DNA of 64,000 nt from Desulfobacterales bacterium (GCA_026984935.1 JALSRD010000100.1:1-64000), one strand, 5' to 3'. Numbered from the stretch's first letter, positions 19,257-30,817 are shown. Program-made: numbers and translations. The notes: generated by a model not told the origin, from the letters alone.

Positions 19257-20321
19257 GTGTCCGGGTTTAGCTCGATAGTCGGTCAGGAAAAGCCCATCCA
19301 ACGGATCCGGACGTTTCTGCAGAATCAGACAATACCCCACGCACTGCTTTTCACGGGGATTCCAGGCGTCGGCAAGCGCCATACGGCTGTTCAGCTGGCC
19401 ATGGCGTGCAACTGCCATGCGCGCACGCAGGATCGCGGGCAACCTTCGCGGGTGCGCCAGTCACCGGCCGAACCGTCCGCCAGTGCAGCCATCCCCTGCG
19501 GTCAGTGCGCTGCCTGCCGCAAGATCAAGTCAGGCACCCATCGGGATGTTTTACGCCTAAAACCCTCGCGATCGTCCATCCGCATTGAGCAGATTCGTGC
19601 GCTGCAGGACGCGCTGAGCGTGCGGCCGCACGAGGCGGTGATGCGGGTGGTGATCGTCAGTCGGGCGCAGTGCATGACGGCAGCGGCGGCCAACGCCTTT
19701 CTGAAGATTCTGGAAGAGCCGCCGGCCGAAACGCTGCTGATACTGACAGCTCCCGCAGCGGGCGATCTATTGCCGACGGTTGCGTCCCGGTGTCAGCGCA
19801 TCCACTTCAGCCCCCTTTCCCGTGCGCGCCTGGCACAATTGCTGGTGCAGCAGATAGGCGTGGCGCACGGTCAGGCGCTGACCCTGGCGGCGGCTTCCGG
19901 TGGCAGTTACGCCCGGGCGCTGGCCATGGCGGAAAACGGCTGGATCGATTTGCGCGATTGGGTGGTTGCCCAGCTGGCTGAATTGTCACAGGCCGGCCCG
20001 GCGCACATATTGGCGTTTGCCGACCGGTTGGCGCAAAATACCGCCAAGCTGCAGGACATCTTTGAGATTGTCGGCAGCTGGCTGCGGGATCTGCTGGTGG
20101 TGCGCTTTTTGCCGGAGGCCGTGGTGCACCGGGACCGGTGCGAAGAACTGGCCGCGCTGGCCGTGAAAAGCGATCCGGACAAGCTGCAGAAAGGCTTCGC
20201 GGCGCTTGGCCGGGCACAGCGCGACATTCAGGACAATGCCAATGCCCGGCTGACGTTGACGGCGCTGATGTTGCAGCTGGCCGGAAGCGGCCGTGGGGCA
20301 GACCAGGGGAGTACCCATTAA
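19257..20321 (+). CDS. holB: DNA polymerase III subunit delta'
   Basis: IVGQEKPIQRIRTFLQNQTIPHALLFTGIPGVGKRHTA; LKILEEPP; Cys-rich Zn module. Confidence 0.9.
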   Translation: MSGFSSIVGQEKPIQRIRTFLQNQTIPHALLFTGIPGVGKRHTAVQLAMACNCHARTQDRGQPSRVRQSPAEPSASAAIPCGQCAACRKIKSGTHRDVLRLKPSRSSIRIEQIRALQDALSVRPHEAVMRVVIVSRAQCMTAAAANAFLKILEEPPAETLLILTAPAAGDLLPTVASRCQRIHFSPLSRARLAQLLVQQIGVAHGQALTLAAASGGSYARALAMAENGWIDLRDWVVAQLAELSQAGPAHILAFADRLAQNTAKLQDIFEIVGSWLRDLLVVRFLPEAVVHRDRCEELAALAVKSDPDKLQKGFAALGRAQRDIQDNANARLTLTALMLQLAGSGRGADQGSTH

Positions 20322-20325
20322 TGAC

Positions 20326-21144
20326 ATGAAAAAAGTCGTCGGAGTGAGGTTCAAGCCCGCCGGCAAGGTCTATGACTTTGATGCGGGCGCCTTCGTACTG
20401 AAGATTGGTGATGCCGTAATTGTCGAAACCGCCCAGGGACTTGGCTTCGGCGTCGTTGCCAGGGCCACGGAAAGATTAAAAGCGGAAGGGTTTGACAAGC
20501 CGCTGAAGAAAGTGTTCCGCCTGGCCAATGAAAAGGATCTTCGACAGCGGGAGAAAAACAGCGCTACGGAGCTGCGTGCCTACCGTTTCTGCCTCGGCTG
20601 TATCAGGAAGCTGGGCCTTAAAATGAATCTTTTTTCCGTCGAAAGCACTTTTGACGCCGGCAAACTGACATTTTACTTTACGGCTGACGGCCGGGTGGAC
20701 TTCCGGCAGCTGGTGAAGATGCTGGCCAGGGAATTGGGGGTGCGTGTTGAAATGCGGCAGGTGGGCATCCGCAATCAGGCCAAGCTGTGCGGCGGAGCGG
20801 CCCGTTGCGGCCGCCAGACCTGCTGTTCGACTTTTATGGAAAAGTTCATTCCGGTATCCATCCGCATGGCCAAGGAGCAGGGCCTTTCGCTCAATCCGAC
20901 CAAGATCTCCGGGCAATGTGGCCGGCTGATGTGCTGCCTGACATTTGAGTACGATACCTACCGGGAACTGCGCGGCAAGCTTCCCAGGATCGGCAGGAAG
21001 ATCGACACTCCCATGGGAAGAGGACGAGTGGTGCGTCAAAACGCCCTGCAGCGCCGTATTACCGTTCGCCTGGACAAGGGGGAGGAAGTCGAGATTGACA
21101 CTGAAACCATGATGCAGACCGACAGCGGAGAGATGCATGGATAG
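20326..21144 (+). CDS. ricT: PSP1/YaaT family regulatory iron-sulfur protein RicT
   Basis: GVRFKPAGKVYDFDAG, RQVGIRNQAKLCGGAARCGRQTCCSTF, SGQCGRLMCCLTFE. Confidence 0.88.
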   Translation: MKKVVGVRFKPAGKVYDFDAGAFVLKIGDAVIVETAQGLGFGVVARATERLKAEGFDKPLKKVFRLANEKDLRQREKNSATELRAYRFCLGCIRKLGLKMNLFSVESTFDAGKLTFYFTADGRVDFRQLVKMLARELGVRVEMRQVGIRNQAKLCGGAARCGRQTCCSTFMEKFIPVSIRMAKEQGLSLNPTKISGQCGRLMCCLTFEYDTYRELRGKLPRIGRKIDTPMGRGRVVRQNALQRRITVRLDKGEEVEIDTETMMQTDSGEMHG

Positions 21145-23050
21145 GGTTTTTTATATTACGACACCCATTTATTATGTCAACGCCAGACCCCACCTGGGGC
21201 ATGCCTATACGACGATTGTGGCGGACGTGGCCAGCCGTTACCAGCGCATGCAGGGCCGGGAGACCTTCTTTTTAACGGGAACCGATGAGCACGGCGACAA
21301 GATCGTGGAGGCGGCCCGGGCGGAGGGCATGAGCCCCAAGAGCTATGTCGACAAAATCAGCGCCGAATTCCGGCGGCTGTGGCCCGAACTCAACATCTCC
21401 AACGACGCCTTTATCCGAACCACCGATGCGGCCCACATTGCCGTGGTGGAGCGTGTGCTGCAGAAGATCTACGATGCCGGCGACATCTACTTCAGCGAGT
21501 ACGAGGGGCTTTACTGTTTCGGCTGTGAGCGCTTCTACGTGCCGCGCGAACTGGTCGACGGTAAATGCCCGGACCACCAGAAGGCGCCCGAACGCATCAA
21601 GGAGTCCAACTATTTTTTCAGGATGAGCCGTTACCAGGACTGGCTGATCGACCACATCAGAAAGTATCCTGATTTTATCCGGCCCGAGCGCTATCGCAAC
21701 GAAGTACTGGCCTTTCTGCGTGACCCTTTGGAGGACCTTTGCATCTCCCGGCCCAAGTCCCGGCTGCAGTGGGGGATTACGCTGCCTTTTGACAGCAACT
21801 ACGTCACGTACGTCTGGTTCGATGCGCTGTTGAACTACGTTTCCGCCCTGGGATACCCCGAAGGGCCCCGCTTCCGGAAATTCTGGCCGTACGCCCAGCA
21901 CGTGGTGGCCAAAGACATTTTAAAGCCGCACGGCATCTATTGGCCGATCATGCTCAAGGCCGCCGGGATTCCGGTTTACCGGCATCTGAATGTCCACGGC
22001 TATTGGAACGTGGACCGGACCAAAATGTCCAAAAGCATCGGCAATGTCGTCGAACCGCTCGACCTGAAAAATATCTACGGCCTGGATGCCTTTCGGTTTT
22101 TCCTGATGCGTGACATGGCTTTTGGCCTGGACTCCAGTTTCAGCGAAAAAGCACTCGTCGAACGCCTCAACGCCGACCTGGCCAACGACCTGGGCAATTT
22201 GTTCTCCAGGGTCCTGGCCATGCTGCACCGCTATTTCAAGGGACGGGTTCCCGAGTCGGATCCCGCCATGTGCGACGAGTTCGGAAAAACCCTGTGTGCC
22301 GGCGCCCGGCAGACCATCGCACATTATGCACAGCACATGGAAACCATGGCCTTCCACAGTGCGCTGGCGGCCGTCTGGGAGTATATCGGCGAGATGAACC
22401 GCTATGTCGATTACATGATGCCCTGGGAACTGGCGAAGTCGCCATCCAAGGAAGGCCAGCTGGCCGCGGTGCTTTGCAGCCTTCTCGAGGGCCTGCGCGT
22501 GGTGTCCGGTCTGATCTATCCGGTGATGCCCGCAACAGCGGCCACCATGCAGCGTCACCTGGGCCTGGATGCCGGCAAGCCCTTTTACAGGCTCAGCACC
22601 CTCGAGTCGTGGGGCTGCCTGCCGGCCGGCACATTGCTGCCGAAGGCCGTCAGCCTTTTTCCGCGTATCGACATCAAACAAAAAAAGCGTACGCCGCCTT
22701 CGGCCCGGGCGCAGGAAGAGACCCGGAAGGCGGAAATCGATCTGGAAGCCTTTGGCCGGGTGGACCTGCGTGTGGCCACGGTGACCCACGCCGAAGCCAT
22801 TCCCAAAGCCAAGAAGCTGCTGAAGCTGCAGGTGGATTGCGACGGGCCGCGCACCATCGTGGCCGGGATTGCAAAGGACTATGCGCCGCAGAATCTGGTG
22901 GGCCGGCAGGTGGTGATCGTGGCCAATCTGAAGCCGGTCAAACTGATGGGTATTTTGTCGCAGGGCATGCTGCTGGCCGTCGGTGACGATAAGGGACTGG
23001 CGCTGATCCATCCCGACCGGGAAGTTGCGGCCGGGGCATCCATCCGCTGA
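21137..23050 (+). CDS. metG: Methionyl-tRNA synthetase
   Basis: PIYYVNARPHLGHAYTT, KMSKSIGN, C-terminal EMAPII/Arc1p-type tRNA-binding domain. Confidence 0.97.
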   Translation: MDRVFYITTPIYYVNARPHLGHAYTTIVADVASRYQRMQGRETFFLTGTDEHGDKIVEAARAEGMSPKSYVDKISAEFRRLWPELNISNDAFIRTTDAAHIAVVERVLQKIYDAGDIYFSEYEGLYCFGCERFYVPRELVDGKCPDHQKAPERIKESNYFFRMSRYQDWLIDHIRKYPDFIRPERYRNEVLAFLRDPLEDLCISRPKSRLQWGITLPFDSNYVTYVWFDALLNYVSALGYPEGPRFRKFWPYAQHVVAKDILKPHGIYWPIMLKAAGIPVYRHLNVHGYWNVDRTKMSKSIGNVVEPLDLKNIYGLDAFRFFLMRDMAFGLDSSFSEKALVERLNADLANDLGNLFSRVLAMLHRYFKGRVPESDPAMCDEFGKTLCAGARQTIAHYAQHMETMAFHSALAAVWEYIGEMNRYVDYMMPWELAKSPSKEGQLAAVLCSLLEGLRVVSGLIYPVMPATAATMQRHLGLDAGKPFYRLSTLESWGCLPAGTLLPKAVSLFPRIDIKQKKRTPPSARAQEETRKAEIDLEAFGRVDLRVATVTHAEAIPKAKKLLKLQVDCDGPRTIVAGIAKDYAPQNLVGRQVVIVANLKPVKLMGILSQGMLLAVGDDKGLALIHPDREVAAGASIR

Positions 23051-23062
23051 ATTGCTGACACC

Positions 23063-24463
23063 ATGACTCCAGACAGACGCCCGATAAAGCGCGAACCTGC
23101 GGCTTCGTCCTCCTGGCAGGCCTACCAGCGCAGCCTCCAGAAAAGAAGTCTTCAGAGAAAGACGCTGCGTACCGTGGCCAGGGTCGTGCTGGCCCTTGTG
23201 CTGCTGGCCGGTGCGGCCTACGGACTGGTGGGTGCCCTGGGCCACAGGTCGGCCGGAACCGCCATCACACCACTTCCGGAGCCGTCCGGTGAAAAATCGG
23301 CCGCAGGGGCGGGCGGACGCATGCACCCTGCCGCGCTGTTTTCCAAAGCCCAGGTGCGGGCGCTTGTAGACCCCCATGCATTTTTGAACCGGCGGCAGAG
23401 CCAATTTGATATCACCTCACAGGGGCGCACCTACCACCTTAAAACCACACTTGATCCCGCCCTGCAGACGCTCCTGTTGGACCGCCTGGACCGCAAACAC
23501 GCCCGCTACATCGGAATCGTGGCGATGAACCCTTTTACCGGCCAGGTAAGGGCCATGGTCAGCTATGACGAAAAAGATGCCCAGCACAATGCGTGCATCG
23601 GCACGACATTTCCTTCGGCTTCCATTTTTAAAATCATCACCGCGGCGGCGGCCATCGAAAAGCTGGGGCTCAACGCCTATTCGCGCCTGAAGTACAACGG
23701 CCGTAAGCACACCTTGTACAAATTCCAGCTCAAGGACCGCAACAACCGCTACACGCGTCACATTTCACTGAAAGACTCTTTTGCCCAGTCGATCAATCCG
23801 GTTTTCGGAAAACTGGGCGCCAGGGCGCTGAACGGTACAATCCTCGAGAACTATGCCCGGGCCTTCGGGTTCAACCAGGCCATCGCCTTCGAACTGCCGC
23901 TGCTGCCCAGTGTCATCGTGGTCGCCGACAAACCCTACCAGTGGGCCGAGGTGGCCAGCGGGTTCAATCGAACAACGCGCATCACACCGCTGCATGGCGC
24001 CCTGATTGCCGCAGCCGTGGTCAACGGCGGCACGTTGCTGGAGCCGACGATCATCGACAGTATTCAGAACGCCGACGGAGAGACCGTGTACCGCGGGCGG
24101 CTGTCGCCCGTCCGCAAAGCCATATTGCCGCAGACCGCCAGGGAGATCCGGCGGCTGATGGCCACGACGGTCAGATCGGGAACCGCCAGAAAAGTCTTTC
24201 GCGGCTATCGCCGGGACCGCGTGTTGTCAAGGCTGGACTTAGGGGGCAAGACCGGCAGCATCAACAATGACCCGCGCTACGACTGGTTTGTCGGCTTTGC
24301 CCGTGAGAAAGGCGGCGCTGTGGGGCTGGTGGTTGCGGCCCTGGTGGCCCATGAAAAACTGATCGGCAGGCGCGCAGGACAGTATGTGCGCATGACCGTG
24401 ACCGCCTATTTTCGCGACTACTTCGCCCGCAAACCGCAGCCCGGCAAAACCAAGCGCGGATAG
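23063..24463 (+). CDS. Penicillin-binding-like transpeptidase (single TM, no glycosyltransferase domain)
   Basis: SASIFK (SxxK), SIN (SxN), GGKTGS (KTG). Confidence 0.85.
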   Translation: MTPDRRPIKREPAASSSWQAYQRSLQKRSLQRKTLRTVARVVLALVLLAGAAYGLVGALGHRSAGTAITPLPEPSGEKSAAGAGGRMHPAALFSKAQVRALVDPHAFLNRRQSQFDITSQGRTYHLKTTLDPALQTLLLDRLDRKHARYIGIVAMNPFTGQVRAMVSYDEKDAQHNACIGTTFPSASIFKIITAAAAIEKLGLNAYSRLKYNGRKHTLYKFQLKDRNNRYTRHISLKDSFAQSINPVFGKLGARALNGTILENYARAFGFNQAIAFELPLLPSVIVVADKPYQWAEVASGFNRTTRITPLHGALIAAAVVNGGTLLEPTIIDSIQNADGETVYRGRLSPVRKAILPQTAREIRRLMATTVRSGTARKVFRGYRRDRVLSRLDLGGKTGSINNDPRYDWFVGFAREKGGAVGLVVAALVAHEKLIGRRAGQYVRMTVTAYFRDYFARKPQPGKTKRG

Positions 24464-24572
24464 TGCCGCGTTTCGCCGCCGCCCTAACGCTGCGGTGTCG
24501 GGCCGGTGTTCCGCCGGGCGCCGCGGCTCGCCGGACATGGGCTTCTGCGCCTGCTTTCCCGCCAACTTAATC

Positions 24573-24601
24573 TTGACAGGCCGGTGCAAATAATCTAATC
24601 T
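24573..24601 (+). promoter_or_regulatory. Putative promoter of lysS
   Basis: TTGACA (24573-24578), 17-nt spacer, TAATCT (24596-24601). Confidence 0.55.
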
Positions 24602-24685
24602 TTAAAACTTTTATCCGGTTTGAATGGAGATGGCTATAAATCAAACGAAATTAACAGGTTACACCTTCACTACGGCCGAGCGATT

Positions 24686-26188
24686 ATGGAAACGCAAAAC
24701 AAAAGTCTGTATGCGCGGCGCAAGGAGAAAATCCGTGCGCTGAAAGAGAGCGGCATTCGGCTTTTTCCCAACGATTTCAAAGTTTCACATACGGTTTCAG
24801 ATATTCGTCAGATTTTGTCCGCACTGCCGGAAGACTGCAGCCAGCATAACATTGTGGTTCGTGTTGCCGGCCGCATAATGGCCATCAACCGTTTCGGCAA
24901 AAGTGCTTTTTTGCGCTTCCGTGACCGCAGCGGCCAGTTTCAGGCCTATGTGCGCCGGGACCGCGTGGGTGAAAAAGGTTACGATCTGTTCAAACAGCTG
25001 GACGTCGGTGACTTTGTCGGACTGAGCGGCAGCCTGTTTAAAACGCGCACAGGCGAGTGGACGCTGCTGACCGATGCGCTGGAGCTGCAGTGCAAGGCCC
25101 TGCGTCCGCTGCCGGAAAAATTTCATGGCCTTAAGGACCCTGAAAAGCGTTACCGGCAGCGTTACCTGGACCTGATCATGAATCCCCATGTGCGCGCGAT
25201 CTTCATTGCGCGCAGCCGGATTATCGAAAGTATTCGGCGGTTTTTCCTCGGGCGCGATTTTCTGGAGGTCGAAACACCCATGATGCAGACACTGCCCGGG
25301 GGTGCCGAAGCCACGCCTTTTGTCACGCACCACAATGCCTTGGGGATTGATCTCTACCTGCGCATCGCCCCCGAACTGTATTTGAAACGTCTGGTGGTGG
25401 GCGGCTTCGAAAGGGTCTTCGAGATAAACCGCAATTTTCGCAACGAGGGCGTTTCGACCCGCCACAACCCCGAGTTCACCATGCTGGAATTCTACCAAAC
25501 TTACAGCACCTATGAAGATCTGATGGATCTGACCGAAACCCTGGTCAGCCAGGTGGCCCGCACGGCCACCGGTTCAGCGTCGATCAACTATCAGGGCCAT
25601 GCAATCGATCTGGGCAAGCCCTGGCGGCGGTTGGGGCTCCTGGAGGCCCTGGAGACCATTGGTGGTGTGGCTGCGCCCCTGCTGAAAGATCCTCCCGGTT
25701 TGCTGGACTTTGCCGCCCGGCGGGGCATCCATGTGGCCAAGTCCCGCCGGCACGGCAAGATCATCACCAAGCTGTTCGATGTGCTGGTGGAGCCCAAGCT
25801 GATCCAGCCGACATTTATCACCGGATACCCTGTCGAGGTGTCCCCGCTTTCACGCCGCAACGAACGCGACCCCGATCTGACGGATCGTTTTGAGCTGTTT
25901 ATCGCCGGGCATGAAATTGCCAACGGATTTTCGGAGTTGAACGACCCCGAAGACCAACGCAGGCGTTTCGAGCAGCAGGTGGCGGACCAATCAGCCGGTG
26001 ACGAAGAGACCCATTGCATGGACACCGATTACATCGAAGCGCTGGAGTACGGCATGCCGCCGACTGCCGGAGAAGGGCTGGGGATTGACCGACTGGTCAT
26101 GCTGTTGACCGATTCAGCGTCTATTCGTGAAGTCATTCTGTTTCCGCACTTGAAGCCGGCTGCCGCGGCGGATAGCGGCGGGGCCTGA
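24686..26188 (+). CDS. lysS: Lysyl-tRNA synthetase, class II
   Basis: PDxxKRYRQRYLDLI, RNFRNEGVSTRHNPEFTMLEFYQTY, GEGLGIDRLVMLLT. Confidence 0.95.
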   Translation: METQNKSLYARRKEKIRALKESGIRLFPNDFKVSHTVSDIRQILSALPEDCSQHNIVVRVAGRIMAINRFGKSAFLRFRDRSGQFQAYVRRDRVGEKGYDLFKQLDVGDFVGLSGSLFKTRTGEWTLLTDALELQCKALRPLPEKFHGLKDPEKRYRQRYLDLIMNPHVRAIFIARSRIIESIRRFFLGRDFLEVETPMMQTLPGGAEATPFVTHHNALGIDLYLRIAPELYLKRLVVGGFERVFEINRNFRNEGVSTRHNPEFTMLEFYQTYSTYEDLMDLTETLVSQVARTATGSASINYQGHAIDLGKPWRRLGLLEALETIGGVAAPLLKDPPGLLDFAARRGIHVAKSRRHGKIITKLFDVLVEPKLIQPTFITGYPVEVSPLSRRNERDPDLTDRFELFIAGHEIANGFSELNDPEDQRRRFEQQVADQSAGDEETHCMDTDYIEALEYGMPPTAGEGLGIDRLVMLLTDSASIREVILFPHLKPAAAADSGGA

Positions 26189-26217
26189 ATTGAAGTCTTT
26201 TGTGGGGTCATCACCCG

Positions 26218-27453
26218 ATGTCGTTTGAATGGTTTGTCGGTGCCCGTTACCTGCGTGCCAAACAGCGGCAGGCGTTTATTTCGCTGATCACGCTGCTCTC
26301 GGTCGCCGGCGTCACCGTCGGCGTGATGGCGCTGATTGTCGTGATTGCGGTGATGTCGGGGGCCGTTTCTGAATTGAAGTCGCGCATTCTGGGGGTCGAA
26401 GCGCATATCGTGGTCATGCGCCACGGCGGCCCGCTGACGGATTACGCGCCGGTCATCGAGCACATCAAACAGGTAAAAGGCGTCCGCAGCGCAGCTCCCT
26501 TTGTTTACTCTCAGACCATGGTGCGGTCACGTTTTGGTGTGGCCGGGGCGGTGGTGCGCGGAGTCGATCCGAATGCGGCAGTGGAATCCGTGCCGGGCCT
26601 TACACCGAGCGTGATGCGGCGCGAACTGGCGCCGTCCGTGGCCGGCAACGGCAGCACACCGGAGCCCGGAGCGATTCTGGGGAACGAACTGGCTGCCACG
26701 CTGCGGGTAACGGCGGGTGACTACATATACCTGCTGTCGCCGCGCGGCATGATTACGCCCATGGGACATCTGCCGGCCATGCGGCGGTTCAGGGTCGCCG
26801 GACTGTTTACCTCCGGCATGTACGCCTATGACAGCGGTTTTGTCTTTGTGCGCCTGGCCGATGCCCAGAAGCTGATGCGCCTGGGGCGTGCGGTCAGCGG
26901 CATCGAGGTGCGTGTCGATGACGTTTACAAGGCCGCTAAAATCGCCGGCAGGATCGTCAAGCGCCTGGGGTTCCCCTATTGGGCCCGGGACTGGATGCGG
27001 CTGAACCAGAACCTGTTTTCGGCCTTAAAGCTTGAAAAAATCGCCATGTTCGTTATCCTGACGCTGATTGTCCTGGTGGCGGCCTTCAACATTGCCAGCA
27101 CACTGATCATGACGGTCATGTCGAAAACGCGCGACATTGCCATTTTAAAGGCCATGGGGGCGACCAACCGCAGTATACGGCGGATTTTCGTGCTCAAGGG
27201 ACTGGTCATCGGCGCTGTGGGCGCCTTTTTGGGAGGGGCGGGCGGGATTGTGGTATGCCTGCTTCTCAAACGCTACAAGTTCATCAAGCTGCCGGGGGAT
27301 GTCTATTATTTTACCAGCCTGCCGGTTAAGCTGGAGCTGACCGATGTGCTGCTGATTGCCGCTGCAACGATGCTGATCTGTTTTCTGGCCACGCTGTACC
27401 CGGCCAGCCAGGCGGCCCGCTGCGAACCGGTCGAGGCCCTGCGCCATGGCTGA
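26218..27453 (+). CDS. lolC: Lipoprotein-releasing ABC transporter permease LolC/LolE
   Basis: [46 protein letters not shown]; followed by lolD. Confidence 0.92.
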   Translation: MSFEWFVGARYLRAKQRQAFISLITLLSVAGVTVGVMALIVVIAVMSGAVSELKSRILGVEAHIVVMRHGGPLTDYAPVIEHIKQVKGVRSAAPFVYSQTMVRSRFGVAGAVVRGVDPNAAVESVPGLTPSVMRRELAPSVAGNGSTPEPGAILGNELAATLRVTAGDYIYLLSPRGMITPMGHLPAMRRFRVAGLFTSGMYAYDSGFVFVRLADAQKLMRLGRAVSGIEVRVDDVYKAAKIAGRIVKRLGFPYWARDWMRLNQNLFSALKLEKIAMFVILTLIVLVAAFNIASTLIMTVMSKTRDIAILKAMGATNRSIRRIFVLKGLVIGAVGAFLGGAGGIVVCLLLKRYKFIKLPGDVYYFTSLPVKLELTDVLLIAAATMLICFLATLYPASQAARCEPVEALRHG

Positions 27454-28174
27454 AGCCACGGCCGTGCAGGCTTCCAAAGCCGCCGCCGGCGTCGACGGGC
27501 AGTTGATTCAGGCCCGCGGGATCTGCAGGCATTTCGAAAGCAACGGGCTGCGCATCGAGGTTTTAAGGGGGGTCGATCTCGACGTCCAGGCCGGACAGAC
27601 TGTGGCCATTGTCGGTGCTTCGGGCATCGGCAAGTCGACTTTGCTGCACATTCTTGGGACGCTCGACCGCCCCGACAGCGGCCGATTGCTTTTTTACGGG
27701 AAAGACGTTTTCCAATTCGATGCCGCCAGGCTGGCGGCTTTCCGCAATCAATCGATCGGGTTTGTTTTTCAGTTTCATCACCTGCTGCCGGAGTTCAACA
27801 CGCTGGAAAACGTTATGATGCCGGCGCTGATCAAGGGCGTCAGCCGTCAGCATGCCAGAAGAACCGCCCGGGGGATTTTAGCCCGTATGGGACTCGAAGA
27901 CCGGCTGTCTGTGCGGGTGGGCAAACTTTCGGGGGGGGAGCAGCAGCGTGTGGCGCTGGCCCGCGCGCTGGTGCTCAAACCGACGCTCCTGCTGGCCGAC
28001 GAGCCCACGGGCAATCTCGATCGTAAGAACAGCGACCAGATTCACAGCCTTTTGCTTGAACTGAATCGTGAATCCGGCACGACGCTGGTGGTGGTGACCC
28101 ACAACCTCGCGTTGGCGGCCCGCATGTCGCGCCGGCTCACAATTGTTGATGGACGCCTTGTCGAAAAAAGCTGA
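27446..28174 (+). CDS. lolD: Lipoprotein-releasing ABC transporter ATP-binding protein LolD
   Basis: [49 protein letters not shown]. Confidence 0.95.
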   Translation: MAEATAVQASKAAAGVDGQLIQARGICRHFESNGLRIEVLRGVDLDVQAGQTVAIVGASGIGKSTLLHILGTLDRPDSGRLLFYGKDVFQFDAARLAAFRNQSIGFVFQFHHLLPEFNTLENVMMPALIKGVSRQHARRTARGILARMGLEDRLSVRVGKLSGGEQQRVALARALVLKPTLLLADEPTGNLDRKNSDQIHSLLLELNRESGTTLVVVTHNLALAARMSRRLTIVDGRLVEKS

Positions 28175-28183
28175 GGGATTTTG

Positions 28184-30817
28184 ATGGGAAACTGTGCGAG
28201 ACTATTGCTGGTGACGGCGCTTTTGGCAGGTAGTGTGCAAACCGTAACTGCAGCGAGGGTCCGCGTGCTGGTCTTGCCATTCCAGATATATGCCGCCCAG
28301 GATCTTTCCTACCTGGGAGCGAAAATCTCCAGTGTGCTGACCAAGAACCTGCAGTCCAACGGCGCCCAAACCGTTGCTTACCCGGGCAGTGCCGATGATG
28401 CGCGCCGCCTGGTGGCGGCCGGCCCGGAAAAAATTCGCCGGACCGCCGGTGAATTAAGGGCCGGGTTTGTGATCTGGGGGAGCCTCACGCGCATCGGCCG
28501 GCACTACAGCCTGGATGCAAAATTGATCAAAACTTTTGGCGACCGGCCGCCCGAGAAATTTTTCCTCGAAGGCCGGGGCATGGAAAACCTGGCGGCCAGT
28601 GTCGAGCGTCTGGCCCAGCGCATGGCCCTGAAGCTCTTCAAACGCGAGAAGGTCCTGGAGGTGCGCGTGGCCGGCAATGTGCGCATCGAGGCCGATGCCA
28701 TCAGACGCGTGCTGAAAACCAAGCCCGGCTCCGTTTATCTGCCGAAAACGCTTTCCGATGACCTGAAAGCGGTTTACGCCATGGGTTATTTTGACGACGT
28801 GCGGATCGAGTCTCTGAAAAAGCCCGGTGGTGAAATCGTCATCTTCCATGTCAAAGAAAAGCCGACCATCCGGCAGATTCGATTCAAAGGGAATACGATT
28901 TTTGACAACTCCGAACTCCTCGACGGCCTGGACATCAAAACCGGCTCGATTCTGAACTCGTACAAGGTCAAGAGCAACGTGGAACAGATCGAGAGCATGT
29001 ACAAGGAGAAAAACTACCATAACGTCCATGTAACCTACAAAGTCATTGCGAAAAGCCACAACCAGGCCGACCTGGAGTTCGACATTCAGGAAGGCCACAA
29101 GATCCGTATCAAGGAGATCCGTTTCGAGGGCAATCAGTCGTTTAGCGCCAAAAAGCTCAAAGGCCTGATGAAGACGTCGGAAAAGGGCATCCTGTCATGG
29201 TTCACTTCATCCGGTGACCTGAAGATGGCCGACCTGAACCAGGACATCATCCAGCTGGCCGCTTTTTACCACAACCACGGTTTTATCGACGCGCGTGTGG
29301 CCGATCCGGTCGTTACTTACAAGGGCAAGTGGATCTATATCACCATCAAAATAGAAGAAGGGGCCCGCTACAAAGTCGGCAAGGTCGATGTCTCCGGTGA
29401 CCTGATCCGCCCCAAGCCGGAGCTGATGGCCAGACTCAAGATCACCAAGCAGCCGTTTTTCAGCCGCCAGGTGCTGCGCAACGACGTGCTGGCACTCACG
29501 GATCTATACTCGGACGCCGGCTACGCCTATGCCGAAATCGCGCCGCACATCGTGCGGGACAAAAAGAAACTGGTGGTCAATATCAACTATAATATACGCA
29601 AGGGCAAGCTGGTCTACTTTGAAAAGATCATCATCGGCGGCAACACCAAAACCCGCGACAAGGTCATCCGCCGGCAGCTCAGGATCTACGAGCAGGAGCT
29701 GTACAGCGGGAAGCGGTTGAAGCGCGGTATCCGCAATCTGTACCGCCTCAACTACTTTGAAGACGTCAAGGTGGATACCAAAAGAGGCAGCGCCCCCGAC
29801 AAGATGATCGTCAAAATCGACGTCAAGGAAAAATCCACCGGCAGCTTCAGCGTGGGCGGCGGCTACAGCAGTGTCGAAAAGGTCTTTGCCACCGGTTCGA
29901 TCAGCCAGCGGAACCTGTTCGGGCGCGGCCAGATTCTGAGCCTGAGCGCCCAGCTGGGCGGCCGCACCAACAAGTTTACCTTAAGTTTCACCGAACCCTG
30001 GCTCTTTGATATTCCGCTGTCCGCGGGATTCGACGCTTTTCGTTGGGACACGGATTATGATTCCTACACCCGTGAGAGCACCGGCGGCGCCATCCGGGCC
30101 GGCTACCCGATTTACGATTACACGCGCCTGTCATTTCGCTACAAATTCGACAGCTCCAATGTAACCGACATCGATGCGGACGCCGCCGAATCCATCAAGG
30201 AGCTGGCCGGCACCAATGTGACCAGCAGCCTGACCGGGGTTCTGCGTTATGACAGCCGGGACCGGCCGTTTAACACCGGCCGTGGGCAAAACCATACCCT
30301 GACGCTGGAATACGCCGGCCTGGGCGGCGACATCGGGTATGTCAAAAGTATCGCTGAACTCGGTTTTTATATACCGCTGCCCTGGTCGACCACCGGCTTC
30401 CTGCATGCCGAGGGCGGCTACGTGACGGAAAACAGCAGTGGGTTTCTGCCCGATTACGAGCGCTTTTATCTGGGCGGGATCAACTCCATGCGCGGCTTTG
30501 ACTTCCGGGATATCAGCGATTTTGACGAGAACGGCGCGAAAATCGGCGGCACGTCTTACGTCCAGTTCAACGTTGAATACCGTATTCCGCTGCTGAAAAA
30601 ACAAGGGATCGTGGGCGTCATCTTTTTCGACGCCGGCAACGTCTACGGCCAATCGCGCAGCTTCGACATCACGGACTTGCGGGAAAGCGTGGGCTACGGC
30701 TTTCGCTGGTACTCTCCCATGGGCCCCATCCGCCTGGAAAACGCCTACATCATCGATCCCCGAGGGGACGAGTCCACCAGCGGCAGATGGGAGTTTGCCA
30801 TGGGGGCGGCATTTTAA
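28184..30817 (+). CDS. bamA: Outer membrane protein assembly factor BamA
   Basis: Five POTRA-like repeats, SVGGGYSSVEKVFATGSISQRNLFGRGQ, C-terminal RGFDFRDIS barrel, terminal F. Confidence 0.95.
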   Translation: MGNCARLLLVTALLAGSVQTVTAARVRVLVLPFQIYAAQDLSYLGAKISSVLTKNLQSNGAQTVAYPGSADDARRLVAAGPEKIRRTAGELRAGFVIWGSLTRIGRHYSLDAKLIKTFGDRPPEKFFLEGRGMENLAASVERLAQRMALKLFKREKVLEVRVAGNVRIEADAIRRVLKTKPGSVYLPKTLSDDLKAVYAMGYFDDVRIESLKKPGGEIVIFHVKEKPTIRQIRFKGNTIFDNSELLDGLDIKTGSILNSYKVKSNVEQIESMYKEKNYHNVHVTYKVIAKSHNQADLEFDIQEGHKIRIKEIRFEGNQSFSAKKLKGLMKTSEKGILSWFTSSGDLKMADLNQDIIQLAAFYHNHGFIDARVADPVVTYKGKWIYITIKIEEGARYKVGKVDVSGDLIRPKPELMARLKITKQPFFSRQVLRNDVLALTDLYSDAGYAYAEIAPHIVRDKKKLVVNINYNIRKGKLVYFEKIIIGGNTKTRDKVIRRQLRIYEQELYSGKRLKRGIRNLYRLNYFEDVKVDTKRGSAPDKMIVKIDVKEKSTGSFSVGGGYSSVEKVFATGSISQRNLFGRGQILSLSAQLGGRTNKFTLSFTEPWLFDIPLSAGFDAFRWDTDYDSYTRESTGGAIRAGYPIYDYTRLSFRYKFDSSNVTDIDADAAESIKELAGTNVTSSLTGVLRYDSRDRPFNTGRGQNHTLTLEYAGLGGDIGYVKSIAELGFYIPLPWSTTGFLHAEGGYVTENSSGFLPDYERFYLGGINSMRGFDFRDISDFDENGAKIGGTSYVQFNVEYRIPLLKKQGIVGVIFFDAGNVYGQSRSFDITDLRESVGYGFRWYSPMGPIRLENAYIIDPRGDESTSGRWEFAMGAAF

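Noticed and set aside
21920-23404. 494-aa minus-strand ORF opposite metG and the transpeptidase
   Set aside because: Spans two well-supported plus-strand genes and has no domain signature.
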